From JAYPUG01 sp038117265 (GTDB taxonomy: Bacteria > Pseudomonadota > Alphaproteobacteria > UBA6615), in assembly GCA_038117265.1 (NCBI GenBank), contig JAYOFO010000007.1, positions 4,605-68,604 on the forward strand: a stretch of 64,000 bases of DNA, in the 5' to 3' direction. Position numbers and translations under genes: made by a program. This document shows positions 41,227-51,749 of this stretch, piece after piece; the first letter of the stretch is position 1, and every line of letters begins with the position of its first letter. The notes beneath the pieces are model-generated. The model saw only the letters and a program-made list of their open reading frames with translations. It did no database searches and had not been told where the DNA came from.

Positions 41227-41952
41227 ATGCGCGGCAATTCGCCCTACAAACGCGTTCTCCTGAAGATTTCAGGCGAAGTCCTGATGGGCGATGGGGAGTT
41301 CGGCCTCGACCCCGAGACCGTCGCCCGGGTGGCCGGCGACATCGCCGAGGTCCGCGCCCAGGGCTTCGAGCTCTGCCTCGTGGTCGGCGGCGGGAATATC
41401 TTCCGCGGCGTGTCGGTGGCGGCCCAGGGAATGGAGCGGGCGAGCGCCGACTATATGGGCATGCTCGCCACGGTGATGAACGCGCTGGCGCTGCAGTCGG
41501 CGCTGGAAGCCCGCGACGTGCCGACCCGCGTCCTGTCGGCGATTCCCATGGCGACCGTGTGCGAGCCCTATATCCGCCGCCGCGCCGACCGGCACCTGGA
41601 AAAGGGCCGGGTGGTGATCTTCGCCGCGGGAACCGGAAATCCGTATTTCACGACCGATACGGCGGCCGCGCTGCGCGCCTCGGAGATGAACTGCGATTGC
41701 CTGATGAAGGGGACCAAGGTCGACGGCGTCTATGCGTCGGACCCGAAGCTCGACCCGGACGCCGAACGTTTCGAGCGCCTGACCCATTTCGAGGTGTTGC
41801 AGCGCGACCTGAAGGTCATGGACGCGGCGGCGATAACCCTCTGCCGCGAGAACGACATTCCGATTATTGTGTTCTCCATCCAGAACGCAGGTGAGGTGAA
41901 ACGGGTCCTGGAAGGCCAGGGCCGGTTCACGATCGTAACCGGGGAGGGCTAG
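41227..41952 (+). CDS. pyrH: Uridylate kinase
   Basis: Phosphorylates UMP to UDP in pyrimidine nucleotide synthesis; amino-acid-kinase fold, hexameric. 241 residues. Motifs are [11 protein letters not shown] (phosphate loop), [42 protein letters not shown] and the [11 protein letters not shown] loop. The stop is immediately followed by the frr ATG. Confidence 0.98.
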   Translation: MRGNSPYKRVLLKISGEVLMGDGEFGLDPETVARVAGDIAEVRAQGFELCLVVGGGNIFRGVSVAAQGMERASADYMGMLATVMNALALQSALEARDVPTRVLSAIPMATVCEPYIRRRADRHLEKGRVVIFAAGTGNPYFTTDTAAALRASEMNCDCLMKGTKVDGVYASDPKLDPDAERFERLTHFEVLQRDLKVMDAAAITLCRENDIPIIVFSIQNAGEVKRVLEGQGRFTIVTGEG

Positions 41953-42507
41953 ATGTCTGCGGACGAAGGTGATCTCAAGCGCCGCATGGACGGCGCGCTG
42001 GACGCGCTGAAGCGCGAATTCGGGGGATTGCGGACCGGGCGCGCGTCGACCGCGCTGCTCGAGAACATCGCGGTCGAGGTCTACGGGGCCTCGATGCCGA
42101 TGAACCAGATCGGCACCATCAGCGTGCCCGAGCCGCGGTTGCTGACGGTCCAGGTCTGGGACAATGGCAACGTGAAGGCGGTCGAGAAGGCGATCATGGA
42201 CTCCGAGCTGGGGCTGAACCCTCAGACCGAGGGCAACCTGCTGCGCGTCCCGATTCCCGAGTTGAGCGAGGAACGGCGCGAGGAGATGGCCAAGGTCGCC
42301 GCGAAATATGCCGAGCAGGCGCGGATCGCGGTCCGAAACGTGCGCCGGGACGGGATGGATTCCCTGAAGCGGCTCGAGAAGGACGGCGAAATCTCGCAAG
42401 ACGAGCAACGCGCCCGCGGCGACGACATCCAGAAATTGACCGACCGGCACATCGCCACCATCGACGAACTGCTCAGCGCCAAGGAGCAGGAGATCATGCA
42501 GGTCTGA
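41953..42507 (+). CDS. frr: Ribosome recycling factor
   Basis: Splits post-termination ribosomes together with EF-G. 184 residues, standard length. Seen: [50 protein letters not shown] and the C-terminal helix ending [15 protein letters not shown] 41953 abuts the pyrH stop. Confidence 0.98.
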   Translation: MSADEGDLKRRMDGALDALKREFGGLRTGRASTALLENIAVEVYGASMPMNQIGTISVPEPRLLTVQVWDNGNVKAVEKAIMDSELGLNPQTEGNLLRVPIPELSEERREEMAKVAAKYAEQARIAVRNVRRDGMDSLKRLEKDGEISQDEQRARGDDIQKLTDRHIATIDELLSAKEQEIMQV

Positions 42508-42511
42508 CGCG

Positions 42512-43234
42512 ATGGACGACGCCTCCAGCCCTGCCGTTCCCGCCCATGTCGCCATCATCATGGACGGCAACGGGCGCTGGGCGAAGGCACGCGGCCTGCC
42601 GCGCACGGCCGGCCACAAGAAGGGGGCGGACGCCGTCCAGCGGACGATCGAGGCCGCCGAGGACATTGGCATCGGCTACCTCACCCTGTTCGGGTTCAGC
42701 TCCGAGAACTGGAACCGTCCCAGCGGCGAGGTCGGCGACCTGATGGGCCTGTTGCGGCGCTATCTGCAGGCCGAGACGGCGGAAATGCACCGCCGGAACG
42801 TCCGCATTCGCGTGATCGGCGACCGGGCCCGCTTCTCCGACGATATCGTCGCGCTGATCGAGGCGGCCGAGGGGATGACGGCGGGCAACACCGGCCTCAA
42901 CCTGACCGCAGCCCTCAGCTATGGCGGGCGCCAGGACATCGCCGCGGCGGCGCGTGCGCTGGCGTCGCGCGCCGTGGCCGGCGAGATCGCACCGGCCGAC
43001 ATCGACGAGGAGCTGTTCGCCCGGCACCTCTGGACCCATGACCTGCCGGATCCCGACCTGGTGATCCGCACCAGCAACGAGCAGCGGATCAGCAATTTCC
43101 TGCTCTGGCAGTCGGCCTATGCCGAGCTGGTCTTCGCCGACGTGCTGTGGCCCGAATTCGGGCGCGTGCATCTCGAGCAGTGCATCGCGGAATACCACCG
43201 GCGCGAACGGAGATTCGGCGCGCTCGCCGGCTGA
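42512..43234 (+). CDS. uppS: Undecaprenyl diphosphate synthase
   Basis: cis-Prenyltransferase making the C55 carrier for peptidoglycan and LPS assembly. 240 residues. IIMDGNGRWAKARGLPR holds the catalytic Asp18, then GHKKGADAVQRTIEAA, FGFSSENWNRP and the C-terminal DLVIRTSNEQRISNFLLWQSAYAEL-type motif. In E. coli the Glu-Arg pair is followed by SNF exactly as here. Begins 4 bp after frr. Confidence 0.97.
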   Translation: MDDASSPAVPAHVAIIMDGNGRWAKARGLPRTAGHKKGADAVQRTIEAAEDIGIGYLTLFGFSSENWNRPSGEVGDLMGLLRRYLQAETAEMHRRNVRIRVIGDRARFSDDIVALIEAAEGMTAGNTGLNLTAALSYGGRQDIAAAARALASRAVAGEIAPADIDEELFARHLWTHDLPDPDLVIRTSNEQRISNFLLWQSAYAELVFADVLWPEFGRVHLEQCIAEYHRRERRFGALAG

Positions 43235-43238
43235 GCCC

Positions 43239-44072
43239 GTGAACGCGACATCGCCCAACGATGCGCCTGCGAAGGGACCGAGCAACCTCGTCCTGCGAAC
43301 CCTCTCCGCGCTCGTCCTGATACCCGTCGCGCTCGCCGCCGTGTGGTTCGGCGACGTCTGGTTCGCCGGGCTCGTGGCCGTGGTGGTGCTCGCCGCCGGC
43401 GCGGAGTGGCGCGGCATGGCCGCGCTGGAGCGGCGCGGCATCGGCACCCTGCTGCTGACGGCACCTTTGTTCGTCGTCGTGGCGGCGCAGGCCGCCTCGG
43501 CCCAGGCCGGGCTGCTGGTGCTGGCCGTGGCGCTGCTCATCGGCCTCGCGGCGTTCGGCTCGCCCTGGGGCGAGCGTCGCTGGGCATTGACGGCGCTGGT
43601 CCATCTGGGCCTGCCGGCGCTCGCGCTGATTTGGCTGCGCGCGGCGCCCGACATCGGTGCCGATCTGGTGTTCTTCCTCTTCGTGGCGGTCTGGCTGGCC
43701 GACATCGGCGGCTATGCCGTCGGCCGCACCATCGGCGGACCGCGTCTTGCGCCGCTGGTAAGCCCCGGCAAGACCTGGGCCGGGCTGAGCGGTGCGCTTG
43801 CGTTCCCGGCGGTCGGCGCATTCGCCTTCGCGCGCTGGGCCGATATCGCGGCCGAGCCGATCGTCCTGGTGGCGATCGCGCTCGCGCTGATGGCGCAGGC
43901 CGGCGACCTGTTCGAATCCTGGGTGAAACGCCGGTTCGGCGTTAAGGATTCGGGCGCCTCGATTCCGGGGCACGGCGGTGTACTGGACCGGGTCGACGGC
44001 GTAATGTTCGCCGCGCCGGCGATGGTTCTCGTCGCCATGCTCATCGGTACGGATTTCGTTCAATGGCGCTGA
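43239..44072 (+). CDS. cdsA: Phosphatidate cytidylyltransferase
   Basis: Inner-membrane enzyme making CDP-diacylglycerol from phosphatidate and CTP. 277 residues with about seven helices. The diagnostic C-terminal signature SWVKRRF-x-VKDSG-x2-IPGHGG-x-LDR is present. The start is GTG 43239, 4 bp after uppS; no better ATG is available near the family N-terminus. The 3' end overlaps dxr by 10 bp. Confidence 0.95.
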   Translation: MNATSPNDAPAKGPSNLVLRTLSALVLIPVALAAVWFGDVWFAGLVAVVVLAAGAEWRGMAALERRGIGTLLLTAPLFVVVAAQAASAQAGLLVLAVALLIGLAAFGSPWGERRWALTALVHLGLPALALIWLRAAPDIGADLVFFLFVAVWLADIGGYAVGRTIGGPRLAPLVSPGKTWAGLSGALAFPAVGAFAFARWADIAAEPIVLVAIALALMAQAGDLFESWVKRRFGVKDSGASIPGHGGVLDRVDGVMFAAPAMVLVAMLIGTDFVQWR

Positions 44073-45265
44073 TTCAGGCGGACCTTCCCGACGACTGCGC
44101 GGCCCGGCCGCGCCGAATCTCGGTCCTGGGCGCGACCGGCTCGATCGGCAGCAGCACGCTCGACCTGGTGCGGCGCAACCGCGACCGGTTTGAGGTGGTG
44201 GCGCTGACGGCCCACACCAGCGCCGGCGATCTGGCGGCACTGGTGCGCGAGTTCGAGCCCGAGGTCGCGGCGCTCTCCGATCATGCGGCCGGCCAGGCGC
44301 TGTCGGACATGCTGGCCGGGGCAGGGCGCACCGAGGTCGTTTTCGGTGCCGATGCGCTGGTCGAGGCGGCCGCGCGGCCGGCCGACCTGATCGTGGCGGG
44401 CATCGTCGGCGCCGCCGGGCTCGGCGCCACGCTCGCCGCCATCCGTCAGGGAACCGCTGTTGCGTTGGCCAACAAGGAGAGCCTGGTCTGCGCGGGCGAT
44501 CTGGTGCTCGCCGAGCGCCGGCGCGCCGGCGCCACGCTGCTGCCGCTCGATTCCGAGCACAACGCCATCTTCCAGGTCTTCGAGAACGAGAATGCGGCCG
44601 ACGTCGAGAAGCTGATCCTCACCGCATCGGGCGGCCCGTTCCGCACCTGGTCGCGCGAACGCATGGCGGCGGCGACGCCCGACGAGGCGGTGGCCCACCC
44701 CAACTGGTCGATGGGGCGCAAGATTTCGGTCGATTCCGCGACCATGATGAACAAGGGGCTGGAGCTGATCGAGGCGGCCTACCTGTTCCCCGTGGCCGAG
44801 CCGAACATCGAGATCCTGGTCCACCCGCAATCGGTTGTGCACTCCATGGTCGCCTATGTCGACGGCTCGGTGCTGGCACAGATGGGGACACCCGACATGC
44901 GCGTGCCCATCGCGCACGCCCTGGCCTGGCCGGCGCGCATGGAGACGCCGGCCGCGCGCCTCGACCTCGCCGCCATCGGCGCGCTGGAGTTCGAGCCGCC
45001 CGACCTCGCGCGTTTTCCCGCGCTCGGGCTGGCGCGCGCGGCATTGGCCGAGGGGCGCGGTGCGCCCGTCGTCCTGAACGCGGCGAACGAGGTGGCCGTG
45101 GAGCGCTTCCTCGACGGCGCGATCGGATTCCTGGATATCGCGGCGATTGTCGAAGGCACGCTGGAGGCCGTCGCATCGCATGCGGTGGCTTCGCTCGAAG
45201 ACTTCCGCGCGCTCGATTCCGAGAGCCGCAGAATCGCGGAAACGCTTGTAAAATCGATCCTTTAA
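44063..45265 (+). CDS. dxr: 1-deoxy-D-xylulose 5-phosphate reductoisomerase
   Basis: Second step of the MEP isoprenoid pathway, NADPH-dependent. 400 residues. Rossmann motif VLGATGSIGSSTLDLV, ALANKESLVCAG, the metal/substrate region LPLDSEHNAIFQ, the mobile loop HPNWSMGRKISVDSATMMNKGLE and the C-terminal AANEVAVERFL. It feeds the isopentenyl supply used by UppS. Confidence 0.98.
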   Translation: MALIQADLPDDCAARPRRISVLGATGSIGSSTLDLVRRNRDRFEVVALTAHTSAGDLAALVREFEPEVAALSDHAAGQALSDMLAGAGRTEVVFGADALVEAAARPADLIVAGIVGAAGLGATLAAIRQGTAVALANKESLVCAGDLVLAERRRAGATLLPLDSEHNAIFQVFENENAADVEKLILTASGGPFRTWSRERMAAATPDEAVAHPNWSMGRKISVDSATMMNKGLELIEAAYLFPVAEPNIEILVHPQSVVHSMVAYVDGSVLAQMGTPDMRVPIAHALAWPARMETPAARLDLAAIGALEFEPPDLARFPALGLARAALAEGRGAPVVLNAANEVAVERFLDGAIGFLDIAAIVEGTLEAVASHAVASLEDFRALDSESRRIAETLVKSIL

Positions 45266-45322
45266 CGCCACTTCAAGCTTTGCGCGCCATGCTCGGCTAG
45301 CGCGGCAGAGGAGCGAATCGCG

Positions 45323-46441
45323 ATGGGCGGCATCGTCGAGACGATATTCTGGTTCCTGGTGGTCCTGACGCCGCTCGTGTTCGTTCACGAGTTCGGCCAC
45401 TACGGGTTTGCGCGCCGGGCCGGAGTCCGCGTAGAGGTGTTCTCGGTGGGGTTCGGCCGCGAGCTCTTCGGCTTTACCGACAAGGCCGGGACGCGCTGGA
45501 AGTTCAGCCTGATCCCGTTCGGCGGCTATGTGAAGATGTTCGGCCAGAGCGACCTCGGGCCCGACAATGACGGGGCCGAAATGACGGCCGAGGAGCGCGA
45601 GGTCGCGTTCCTGTCGAAGAAACTGTCCCAGAAAACGGCGATCGTTGCGGCGGGGCCGCTCGCAAACCTCCTGTTCGCCATCCTCATCTTCACCGGCCTG
45701 TTCGCGACGGTCGGGCAACCCTTCACGCCGGCCAAGGTGTCGCAGGTGGTGCCCGGATCCGCCGCGGAGGCGGCCGGCATCCTGGCCGACGATGTGTTCG
45801 TCGAGGTGGCCGGGCGCTCGATCGCGCGGTTCGAGGAGGTGCAGCAGCTGATCCGCCTGCATCCCGGGATTCCCGTCGAGGTCGTCGTCGAACGCGCCGG
45901 GCAGCGGGTCGTCCTGTCGGCGACGCCCGGCGTGAGCGTGCTGCCCGACGGACTCGGCGACGAGGCGCGAATCGGTGTCCTCGGCGTGCGCGGTCTGGAG
46001 CGGGCGTTCGAGCGTCACGATATCGCGAGCGCGGGATGGCAGGCGGTGCGCGAGACGTTGCGCCTGATCTCGGTGACCGTGACGGCGATCGGACAGATCG
46101 TGGGCGGCGACCGCAGCGCCAAGGAACTGGGCGGTCCCGTGCGAATCGCACAGATGTCGGACAGCGCCGCAGATGCCGGAATCTCCACGCTTGTGATCTT
46201 CGCGGCGTTTCTTTCCATCAATCTCGGGCTGATCAATCTGCTGCCGATTCCGCTCCTCGATGGCGGGCATCTGCTGTTTTATGCCTACGAGGCGCTTTTC
46301 CGGCGCCCGCCCCGGCAATGGGCCCAGGAGCTCGGTCTCAAAATCGGGCTGGTTTTCGTCCTCGGCCTCATGCTATTCGCGACATTCAACGACATCGCCC
46401 GACTGCCGGTCGTCCAGCGGATTGTATCGCTGATCACCTAG
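45323..46441 (+). CDS. rseP: RIP metalloprotease RseP
   Basis: Site-2 zinc protease in the inner membrane that cleaves membrane-anchored anti-sigma factors and remnant signal peptides. 372 residues. HEFGH at 22-26 in the first helix, NLLPIPLLDGGHL with the third zinc ligand near the C-terminus, and one PDZ domain in the middle (about residues 135-215; KVSQVVPGSAAEAAGI). It has a single PDZ, whereas E. coli RseP has two. Placed before bamA, the standard order. Confidence 0.96.
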   Translation: MGGIVETIFWFLVVLTPLVFVHEFGHYGFARRAGVRVEVFSVGFGRELFGFTDKAGTRWKFSLIPFGGYVKMFGQSDLGPDNDGAEMTAEEREVAFLSKKLSQKTAIVAAGPLANLLFAILIFTGLFATVGQPFTPAKVSQVVPGSAAEAAGILADDVFVEVAGRSIARFEEVQQLIRLHPGIPVEVVVERAGQRVVLSATPGVSVLPDGLGDEARIGVLGVRGLERAFERHDIASAGWQAVRETLRLISVTVTAIGQIVGGDRSAKELGGPVRIAQMSDSAADAGISTLVIFAAFLSINLGLINLLPIPLLDGGHLLFYAYEALFRRPPRQWAQELGLKIGLVFVLGLMLFATFNDIARLPVVQRIVSLIT

Positions 46442-46498
46442 CCTCTAAGGCTTTGACCGAAAAGAAAAACGGGCGGCCGACAGGACTGGGACGGGCGC

Positions 46499-48799
46499 GT
46501 GATATCCCGCATTGGCAAGTTCGCATGGTTTCTCGCCCTGTTGCTGGGCGCGGTTCCGATTTCGTTCGCCGGCACCGCGGCGATGGCGCAGTCGCATGCG
46601 GGCGGTACCGTCGATGAAATCCGGGTGCTCGGCACCCAGCGCATCGACCCGTCGACCGTCAACGCCTACATGCAGATCAAGCCGGGCGAAACCTACGATG
46701 CGGCCAAGGTCGACGAATCCCTCAAGAACCTCTTCAACACCGGCCTGTTCGCTGATGTCTCCCTGCGCCGCGAGGGCGACGCGCTGATCGTGCAGGTGGT
46801 CGAGAACCCGATCATCAACCGCATCGCGTTCGAGGGAAATCGCAAGATCGACGACGACGCCTTAACCGAGGAAGTCACCTTGCGCCCACGCGTGGTCTAT
46901 ACGCGGACCAAGGTGCAGACGGACGTGCAGCGACTGCTCGACATCTATCGGCGGTCGGGCCGGTTCGCGGCGACCGTGGATCCGAAGGTGATCCAGCTGC
47001 CGGAGAACCGGGTCGATCTGGTCTTCGAGATCAACGAAGGAGAGCGTACGGGCATCCGTGCGATCAATTTCATCGGCAACCGGGAGTTTTCCGACGGCGA
47101 CCTGCGCGAAGTCATCCAGACCGTCGAGACGACGTTCTACAAGATCTTCAGCTCGAACGACACGTACGACCCGGACCGCCTGTCGTTCGACCGCGAGCTG
47201 TTGCGCCGGTTCTACCTGTCCGAGGGGTTTGCCGACTTCCGCGTGGTCTCGGCGATCGCGGAACTGACCGACGACCGCGAGGATTTCATCGTCACCTTCA
47301 CCGTCGACGAGGGGCCGCTCTACAGTTTCGGCACGCTCGATGTTGCGAGCCAGCTGCGCGGGGTCGAGGGGCAGGACCTTTCGGGGCTGATCGCCTCGGA
47401 GCCGGGCGAGACCTACAACGCCGAGGAAGTGGAATCGACGGTCCAGTCGATCACGGACTCCCTGGGGGAGCGGGGGTTCGCGTTCGTCGACGTGCGCCCG
47501 CGGGTCAACCGCAACCGCGACGACCGCAAGATCGACGTCACCTATGAGGTGCGCGATGGCCCGCGGGTCTTCGTCGAGCGGATCGACATCAGCGGCAATG
47601 TGCGCACGCTGGACGAGGTGGTCCGGCGCGAGTTCTCGATTGTGGAAGGCGACGCCTTCAACACCGCGCGCCTGCGCCGGACACGCCAGCGGCTGCAGAA
47701 CCTGCGCTTCTTCTCCCGGGTCGACGTGAACAACTCTCCCGGCTCCGCCACCGACCGGACGGTCGTGACGGTGAACGTCGAGGAGAAATCGACGGGCGAA
47801 CTCATGATCGGTGCCGGGTTCTCGTCGGAGGCCGGCGCCCTGGCCGACCTGTCGATCCGCGAGCGCAATCTGCTCGGGCGCGGCCAGGATCTGCGCATCA
47901 GCACGACCCTGGCGACCAAGCAGCAGCAGATCGACCTGAGCTTTACCGAGCCGTACTTACTCGACCGCGAGCTGGCGGCAGGCTTCGATCTGTTCGTGCG
48001 GACCACCGACTTCGACGCGCGGAGCTCGTTCGAGCAGGACGAACTCGGTTTCGTTCTGCGCGCCGGCTACCAGCTCGCGCCCAACCTGCGGCACACCGCG
48101 CGTTATACCCTGAAGCAGGACAAAATCACCGATATCTCGGCGACGGCGTCGCCGGCCATCCGCGCCCAGCAGGGCAAGTTCACGACGTCGTCGCTTGGAA
48201 ACGAGTTCATGTACGACAGGCGCGACAACCGGTTCAATCCGACGGACGGCTATTTCGTGAGCTACGGCGTCAACCTGGCCGGTTTTGGCGGCTCCGAGCG
48301 GTTCCTGAAGAACGAGGTCGGCAGCGGCTTCTTCACGCCGCTCTTCGGCACCGGCCTGGTCATGGGCGTGCTGGGGGAAGTGGGGTTGCTGACGGAACTC
48401 GACGGCGACGATATTCGGGTCTCGGATCGCTTCTTCCTGGGCGGCAAGCGCCTGCGCGGTTTCGAGGTCGGCGGCGTCTCGCCGCGCGACCTGCAGACCG
48501 ACGATGCGCTCGGCGGCACCAAATTCTATCGCGGATCGGCAGAAGTCGGCTTCCCGCTCGGCCTGCCCGAAGAATTCGACATCCGGGGCGCTATCTTCAG
48601 CGATTTCGGCAGTTCGTGGGGCGCCGACGATCCGTTCCCCAACATCGCCGACGATTCGTCGATTCGCGCGTCGGTCGGCATCGGCCTAGCCTGGGCGTCG
48701 CCGGCGGGGCCGGTTCGTGTCGACCTCGCGCGCGCCGTGAAGAAGGAAGAGTACGACGAAACCGAGTTCTTTGCGTTCAGCTTCGGAACACGGTTCTAA
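46499..48799 (+). CDS. bamA: Outer membrane protein assembly factor BamA
   Basis: Core of the beta-barrel assembly machine. 766 residues: signal peptide to about residue 31 (AMAQS), five POTRA repeats (about 35-420), then a 16-strand barrel ending in Phe (FSFGTRF), the C-terminal outer-membrane signature. The barrel lid motif VRGF appears as LRGFE. Start is GTG 46499; there is no in-frame ATG giving a complete signal peptide and the Shine-Dalgarno is weak. Skp follows 12 bp later. Confidence 0.97.
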   Translation: MISRIGKFAWFLALLLGAVPISFAGTAAMAQSHAGGTVDEIRVLGTQRIDPSTVNAYMQIKPGETYDAAKVDESLKNLFNTGLFADVSLRREGDALIVQVVENPIINRIAFEGNRKIDDDALTEEVTLRPRVVYTRTKVQTDVQRLLDIYRRSGRFAATVDPKVIQLPENRVDLVFEINEGERTGIRAINFIGNREFSDGDLREVIQTVETTFYKIFSSNDTYDPDRLSFDRELLRRFYLSEGFADFRVVSAIAELTDDREDFIVTFTVDEGPLYSFGTLDVASQLRGVEGQDLSGLIASEPGETYNAEEVESTVQSITDSLGERGFAFVDVRPRVNRNRDDRKIDVTYEVRDGPRVFVERIDISGNVRTLDEVVRREFSIVEGDAFNTARLRRTRQRLQNLRFFSRVDVNNSPGSATDRTVVTVNVEEKSTGELMIGAGFSSEAGALADLSIRERNLLGRGQDLRISTTLATKQQQIDLSFTEPYLLDRELAAGFDLFVRTTDFDARSSFEQDELGFVLRAGYQLAPNLRHTARYTLKQDKITDISATASPAIRAQQGKFTTSSLGNEFMYDRRDNRFNPTDGYFVSYGVNLAGFGGSERFLKNEVGSGFFTPLFGTGLVMGVLGEVGLLTELDGDDIRVSDRFFLGGKRLRGFEVGGVSPRDLQTDDALGGTKFYRGSAEVGFPLGLPEEFDIRGAIFSDFGSSWGADDPFPNIADDSSIRASVGIGLAWASPAGPVRVDLARAVKKEEYDETEFFAFSFGTRF

Positions 48800-48811
48800 C
48801 GGAGTTCATCC

Positions 48812-49408
48812 ATGCGTAGCAAACAGATCGCAATAGCGTTGTCGCTCATCGTGGCGCTTCTCGTTGCGACGGGGGCGGACGCCCAAGACAAGCCTAAATC
48901 TCTGAAGCCGCCGGTGCCGTCGATTGCCATCGTCGATATCGAGGTGATCATGAGCCAGTCGCTGGCCGTGCAGTCGGCGCGAACCCAGATCGACCAGATT
49001 GCGGGCGACCTCCAGCAGACCATAGCGGCCGAGGAAGAAAAGCTTCGCGCCGAGGAAGAGGCGCTGCGGCAGCAGCGCACGCTCCTGACGCCGGAGGTCT
49101 ATGCCGAGCGGCGCCAGGCGCTGCAGGAACGGGCCGCACAGCTGCAGCAGCGCGCGCGCGCCCTGCGCCAGACCATCGATCGCGGCATGGCCCAGACCAT
49201 GCAGCTTACCCAGCGTGTCCTTTTCGAGGAGATCGGCAAGCTGGCCGAGGAGATCGGGGTGAACCTGGTCCTGCCGCGCTCGCAGATCGTGGTCGCCATC
49301 GATTCCTACAATATCTCGGAAGAAGCGTTGAAGCGCCTCAATGCCCGCCTGTCGGAAGTCGAGATGGCGCTCGAGCGCAAGGATCCCGCCGAACCCGGCA
49401 AGAAGTAG
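48812..49408 (+). CDS. skp: Periplasmic chaperone Skp/OmpH family
   Basis: Holds unfolded outer-membrane proteins during transit to BamA. 198 residues: signal peptide to about residue 24 (ATGADAQ), a first strand [13 protein letters not shown], then two long Gln/Glu/Ala-rich helices forming the coiled-coil tentacles (about 60-130), and a returning [11 protein letters not shown] strand. Slightly longer than E. coli Skp (161). Position between bamA and lpxD supports the call. Confidence 0.92.
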   Translation: MRSKQIAIALSLIVALLVATGADAQDKPKSLKPPVPSIAIVDIEVIMSQSLAVQSARTQIDQIAGDLQQTIAAEEEKLRAEEEALRQQRTLLTPEVYAERRQALQERAAQLQQRARALRQTIDRGMAQTMQLTQRVLFEEIGKLAEEIGVNLVLPRSQIVVAIDSYNISEEALKRLNARLSEVEMALERKDPAEPGKK

Positions 49409-49415
49409 CGCTGCG

Positions 49416-50438
49416 ATGGCCGACCCGCGTTTCTTTTCCGCGAGAGGTCCGTTCCGCCTGGCCGAACTCGCCGGGATCGCGGGTGGTGAGCTGGCCGACG
49501 GCAGCGATCCCGACCTCGTCCTGTCCGACGTCGCGCCTTTGTCGGTGGCCGGCGCGCAGCATCTGAGCTTTCTCGACAACCGAAAATATGTCGATGCCTT
49601 CCTGGCGTCCGGGGCGGCGGCCTGCGTCGTGGCGCCCGAGTTCGTCGAACGCGCGCCGGAGGGCATGGCGCTCATCGTGGCCGAGGACCCGTACCGCGCC
49701 TACGCCCGTGTCGCGGCGGCGTTCTATCCCGTCGAGCGTGGCGACGGAACGGTGCACTCCGGCGCACATGTGGCGCCCGATGCCACGCTCGGCGCGAACG
49801 TCTCGATCGGGCCGGCCGCCGTTGTCGAGTCCGGCGCCATCCTCGGGCCCAACGTCGTCATCGAGGCCGGGGCCGTGATCGGCCGCGGTGTTGCCGTCGG
49901 CGCCGACACCGTGATCGGCAGCAATGCGAGCCTGTCCCATTGCGAGATCGGCGCGCGTTGCCAGATTCATCCCGGTGTTCGCATCGGGACGCGCGGTTTC
50001 GGCTTCGCCATGTCGCCCGAAGGCCACCTCGACGTGCCGCAGCTGGGGCGGGTCATTGTCGGAAACGATGTCGAGGTCGGCGCTAACTCGACGATCGACC
50101 GCGGCGCCGGGCCCGACACGATCATCGGCGACGGGTGCAAGATTGATAATCTGGTACAGATCGGGCACAACGTCCGCATGGGGCGCGGATGTGTCGTCGT
50201 GGCCCAGGCCGGTGTCGCGGGTAGTGCGGAGCTCAAGGATTTCGTGGTGCTTGCGGCGCAGTCCGGTGTAGCCGGGCACATCACCATCGCGCCGGGAACC
50301 CAGCTCGCCGCACGCAGCGGCATCATGCGGGACACAGAGCCCGGCGCAAAACTTGCCGGAAACCCTGCCATCGAGGCGCGGGAGTATTTTCGGCAGATGG
50401 CGGTGTTGGCCAAGCTGACGAAGGACCGTAAGGCCTAG
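49416..50438 (+). CDS. lpxD: UDP-3-O-(3-hydroxyacyl)glucosamine N-acyltransferase
   Basis: Third step of lipid A synthesis, adding the N-linked 3-hydroxyacyl chain from ACP. 340 residues. N-terminal uridine-binding domain ([14 protein letters not shown]), then a left-handed beta-helix of hexapeptide repeats (about 105-310) with the catalytic-His region [17 protein letters not shown], and a C-terminal helical tip. ATG 49416 gives the family N-terminus, 7 bp after skp. Confidence 0.97.
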   Translation: MADPRFFSARGPFRLAELAGIAGGELADGSDPDLVLSDVAPLSVAGAQHLSFLDNRKYVDAFLASGAAACVVAPEFVERAPEGMALIVAEDPYRAYARVAAAFYPVERGDGTVHSGAHVAPDATLGANVSIGPAAVVESGAILGPNVVIEAGAVIGRGVAVGADTVIGSNASLSHCEIGARCQIHPGVRIGTRGFGFAMSPEGHLDVPQLGRVIVGNDVEVGANSTIDRGAGPDTIIGDGCKIDNLVQIGHNVRMGRGCVVVAQAGVAGSAELKDFVVLAAQSGVAGHITIAPGTQLAARSGIMRDTEPGAKLAGNPAIEAREYFRQMAVLAKLTKDRKA

Positions 50439-50466
50439 GTTTGTAGGGAGCGCCTGTCGCCGAACA

Positions 50467-50949
50467 ATGGATTCGAAAGTCGAACACGCCCAGTCGAACG
50501 ACAACGCCCGCGAGGCCGTCGATATCCTCGAGGTGATGGAGATGATTCCCCATCGCCAGCCGTTCCTGATGATCGACAAGGTCGAGGACATCGTCGTGCG
50601 TCAGAGTGCGACGGGCATCAAGAACGTTACCATAAACGAGCCCTTTTTCCTCGGCCATTTCCCGGTTCGGCCCGTCATGCCCGGCGTGCTGATCATCGAG
50701 GCGATGGCCCAGACGGCCGCCGTGCTCGTCGTCGAGACGCTGGGCGAAGACGCGCTCGGCAAGCTCGTCTATTTCATGACCATCGAGAATGCGCGGTTCC
50801 GCAAGCCCGTCGTTCCGGGCGATCAGCTGAAGCTGTTCGTCGCGATCCAGCGCAACCGGGGCAATGTCTGGAAGTTCAGCGGCGTCGCCAAGGTCGGCGA
50901 CGTGACCGTCGCCGAGGCGATCTATTCCGCAATGATCATGGATCCCTGA
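50467..50949 (+). CDS. fabZ: 3-hydroxyacyl-[acyl-carrier-protein] dehydratase FabZ
   Basis: Hot-dog-fold dehydratase of fatty-acid elongation. 160 residues. The catalytic His64 is in [15 protein letters not shown] and the catalytic Glu78 in LIIEAMAQ. The N-terminal 17 residues are extra and polar. Located between lpxD and lpxA, where it competes with LpxA for 3-hydroxyacyl-ACP. Confidence 0.98.
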   Translation: MDSKVEHAQSNDNAREAVDILEVMEMIPHRQPFLMIDKVEDIVVRQSATGIKNVTINEPFFLGHFPVRPVMPGVLIIEAMAQTAAVLVVETLGEDALGKLVYFMTIENARFRKPVVPGDQLKLFVAIQRNRGNVWKFSGVAKVGDVTVAEAIYSAMIMDP

Positions 50950-51749
50950 TGGCGTCGATTCATCCCACGGCGGTCATCGAGGACGGCGCGTCCCTCGGCA
51001 AGGATGTCGATATCGGTCCCTATTGCGTGGTCGGTGGCCAGGTGTCGCTGGGCGACGGCGTTCGCCTGCACAGCCACGTGGTCGTCGGCGGGCGCACCGC
51101 GATCGGAGAGCAGAGCGAGATCTTCCCGTTCGCCTCGATCGGGCTGCAGCCCCAGGACCTGAAGTTCGCGGGCGAGGCGTCCGAACTGGTCATCGGCGCG
51201 CGGAACAAGATCCGCGAACACGTCACCATGAACCCGGGCACGGCCGGCGGCGGCCTGATCACGCGGGTCGGCGACGACTGCCTGTTCATGGTCGCAGCAC
51301 ATGTCGCCCATGACTGCATCGTGGGCAACCATGTGATCCTGGCCAACAACGCGACCCTGGCCGGGCACGTCCATGTCGGCGATTTCGCCATCATCGGCGG
51401 GCTGGCGGCGGTGCACCAGTTCGTGCGGATCGGCGCCCACGCCATGGTCGGCGGGATGTCGGGCGTCGAGAACGATCTGATCCCCTACGGGTCCGCCATG
51501 GGAGACCGTGCGCGTCTGCGCGGCCTCAACCTGGTGGGTCTGCAGCGGCGCAATTTCTCGCGCGACGACATCCACGATTTGCGGACGGCCTATCGCCTTC
51601 TGTTCGCCCAGGAGGGCACGATGCAGGAGCGCCTCGAGGACGTCGTGCAGCTCTATGCCGACAACGAGACCGTCATGGAGATCGTCGAATTCGTGCGTCA
51701 CAACACGTCGCGCGCGATCCTGCAGCCCAAGTCCTCGAATGGCGCCTAA
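50949..51749 (+). CDS. lpxA: Acyl-ACP--UDP-N-acetylglucosamine O-acyltransferase
   Basis: First step of lipid A synthesis. 266 residues. Ten or so hexapeptide turns from residue 2 (IHPTAVIEDGASLGKDV), the substrate motif RNKIREHVTMNPGT, the catalytic-His segment AHVAHDCIVGNHVILANNATLAGHV, and the C-terminal helical bundle with LNLVGLQRRNFSRDDI. It starts one base before the end of fabZ and overlaps lpxI by 11 bp. Confidence 0.98.
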   Translation: MASIHPTAVIEDGASLGKDVDIGPYCVVGGQVSLGDGVRLHSHVVVGGRTAIGEQSEIFPFASIGLQPQDLKFAGEASELVIGARNKIREHVTMNPGTAGGGLITRVGDDCLFMVAAHVAHDCIVGNHVILANNATLAGHVHVGDFAIIGGLAAVHQFVRIGAHAMVGGMSGVENDLIPYGSAMGDRARLRGLNLVGLQRRNFSRDDIHDLRTAYRLLFAQEGTMQERLEDVVQLYADNETVMEIVEFVRHNTSRAILQPKSSNGA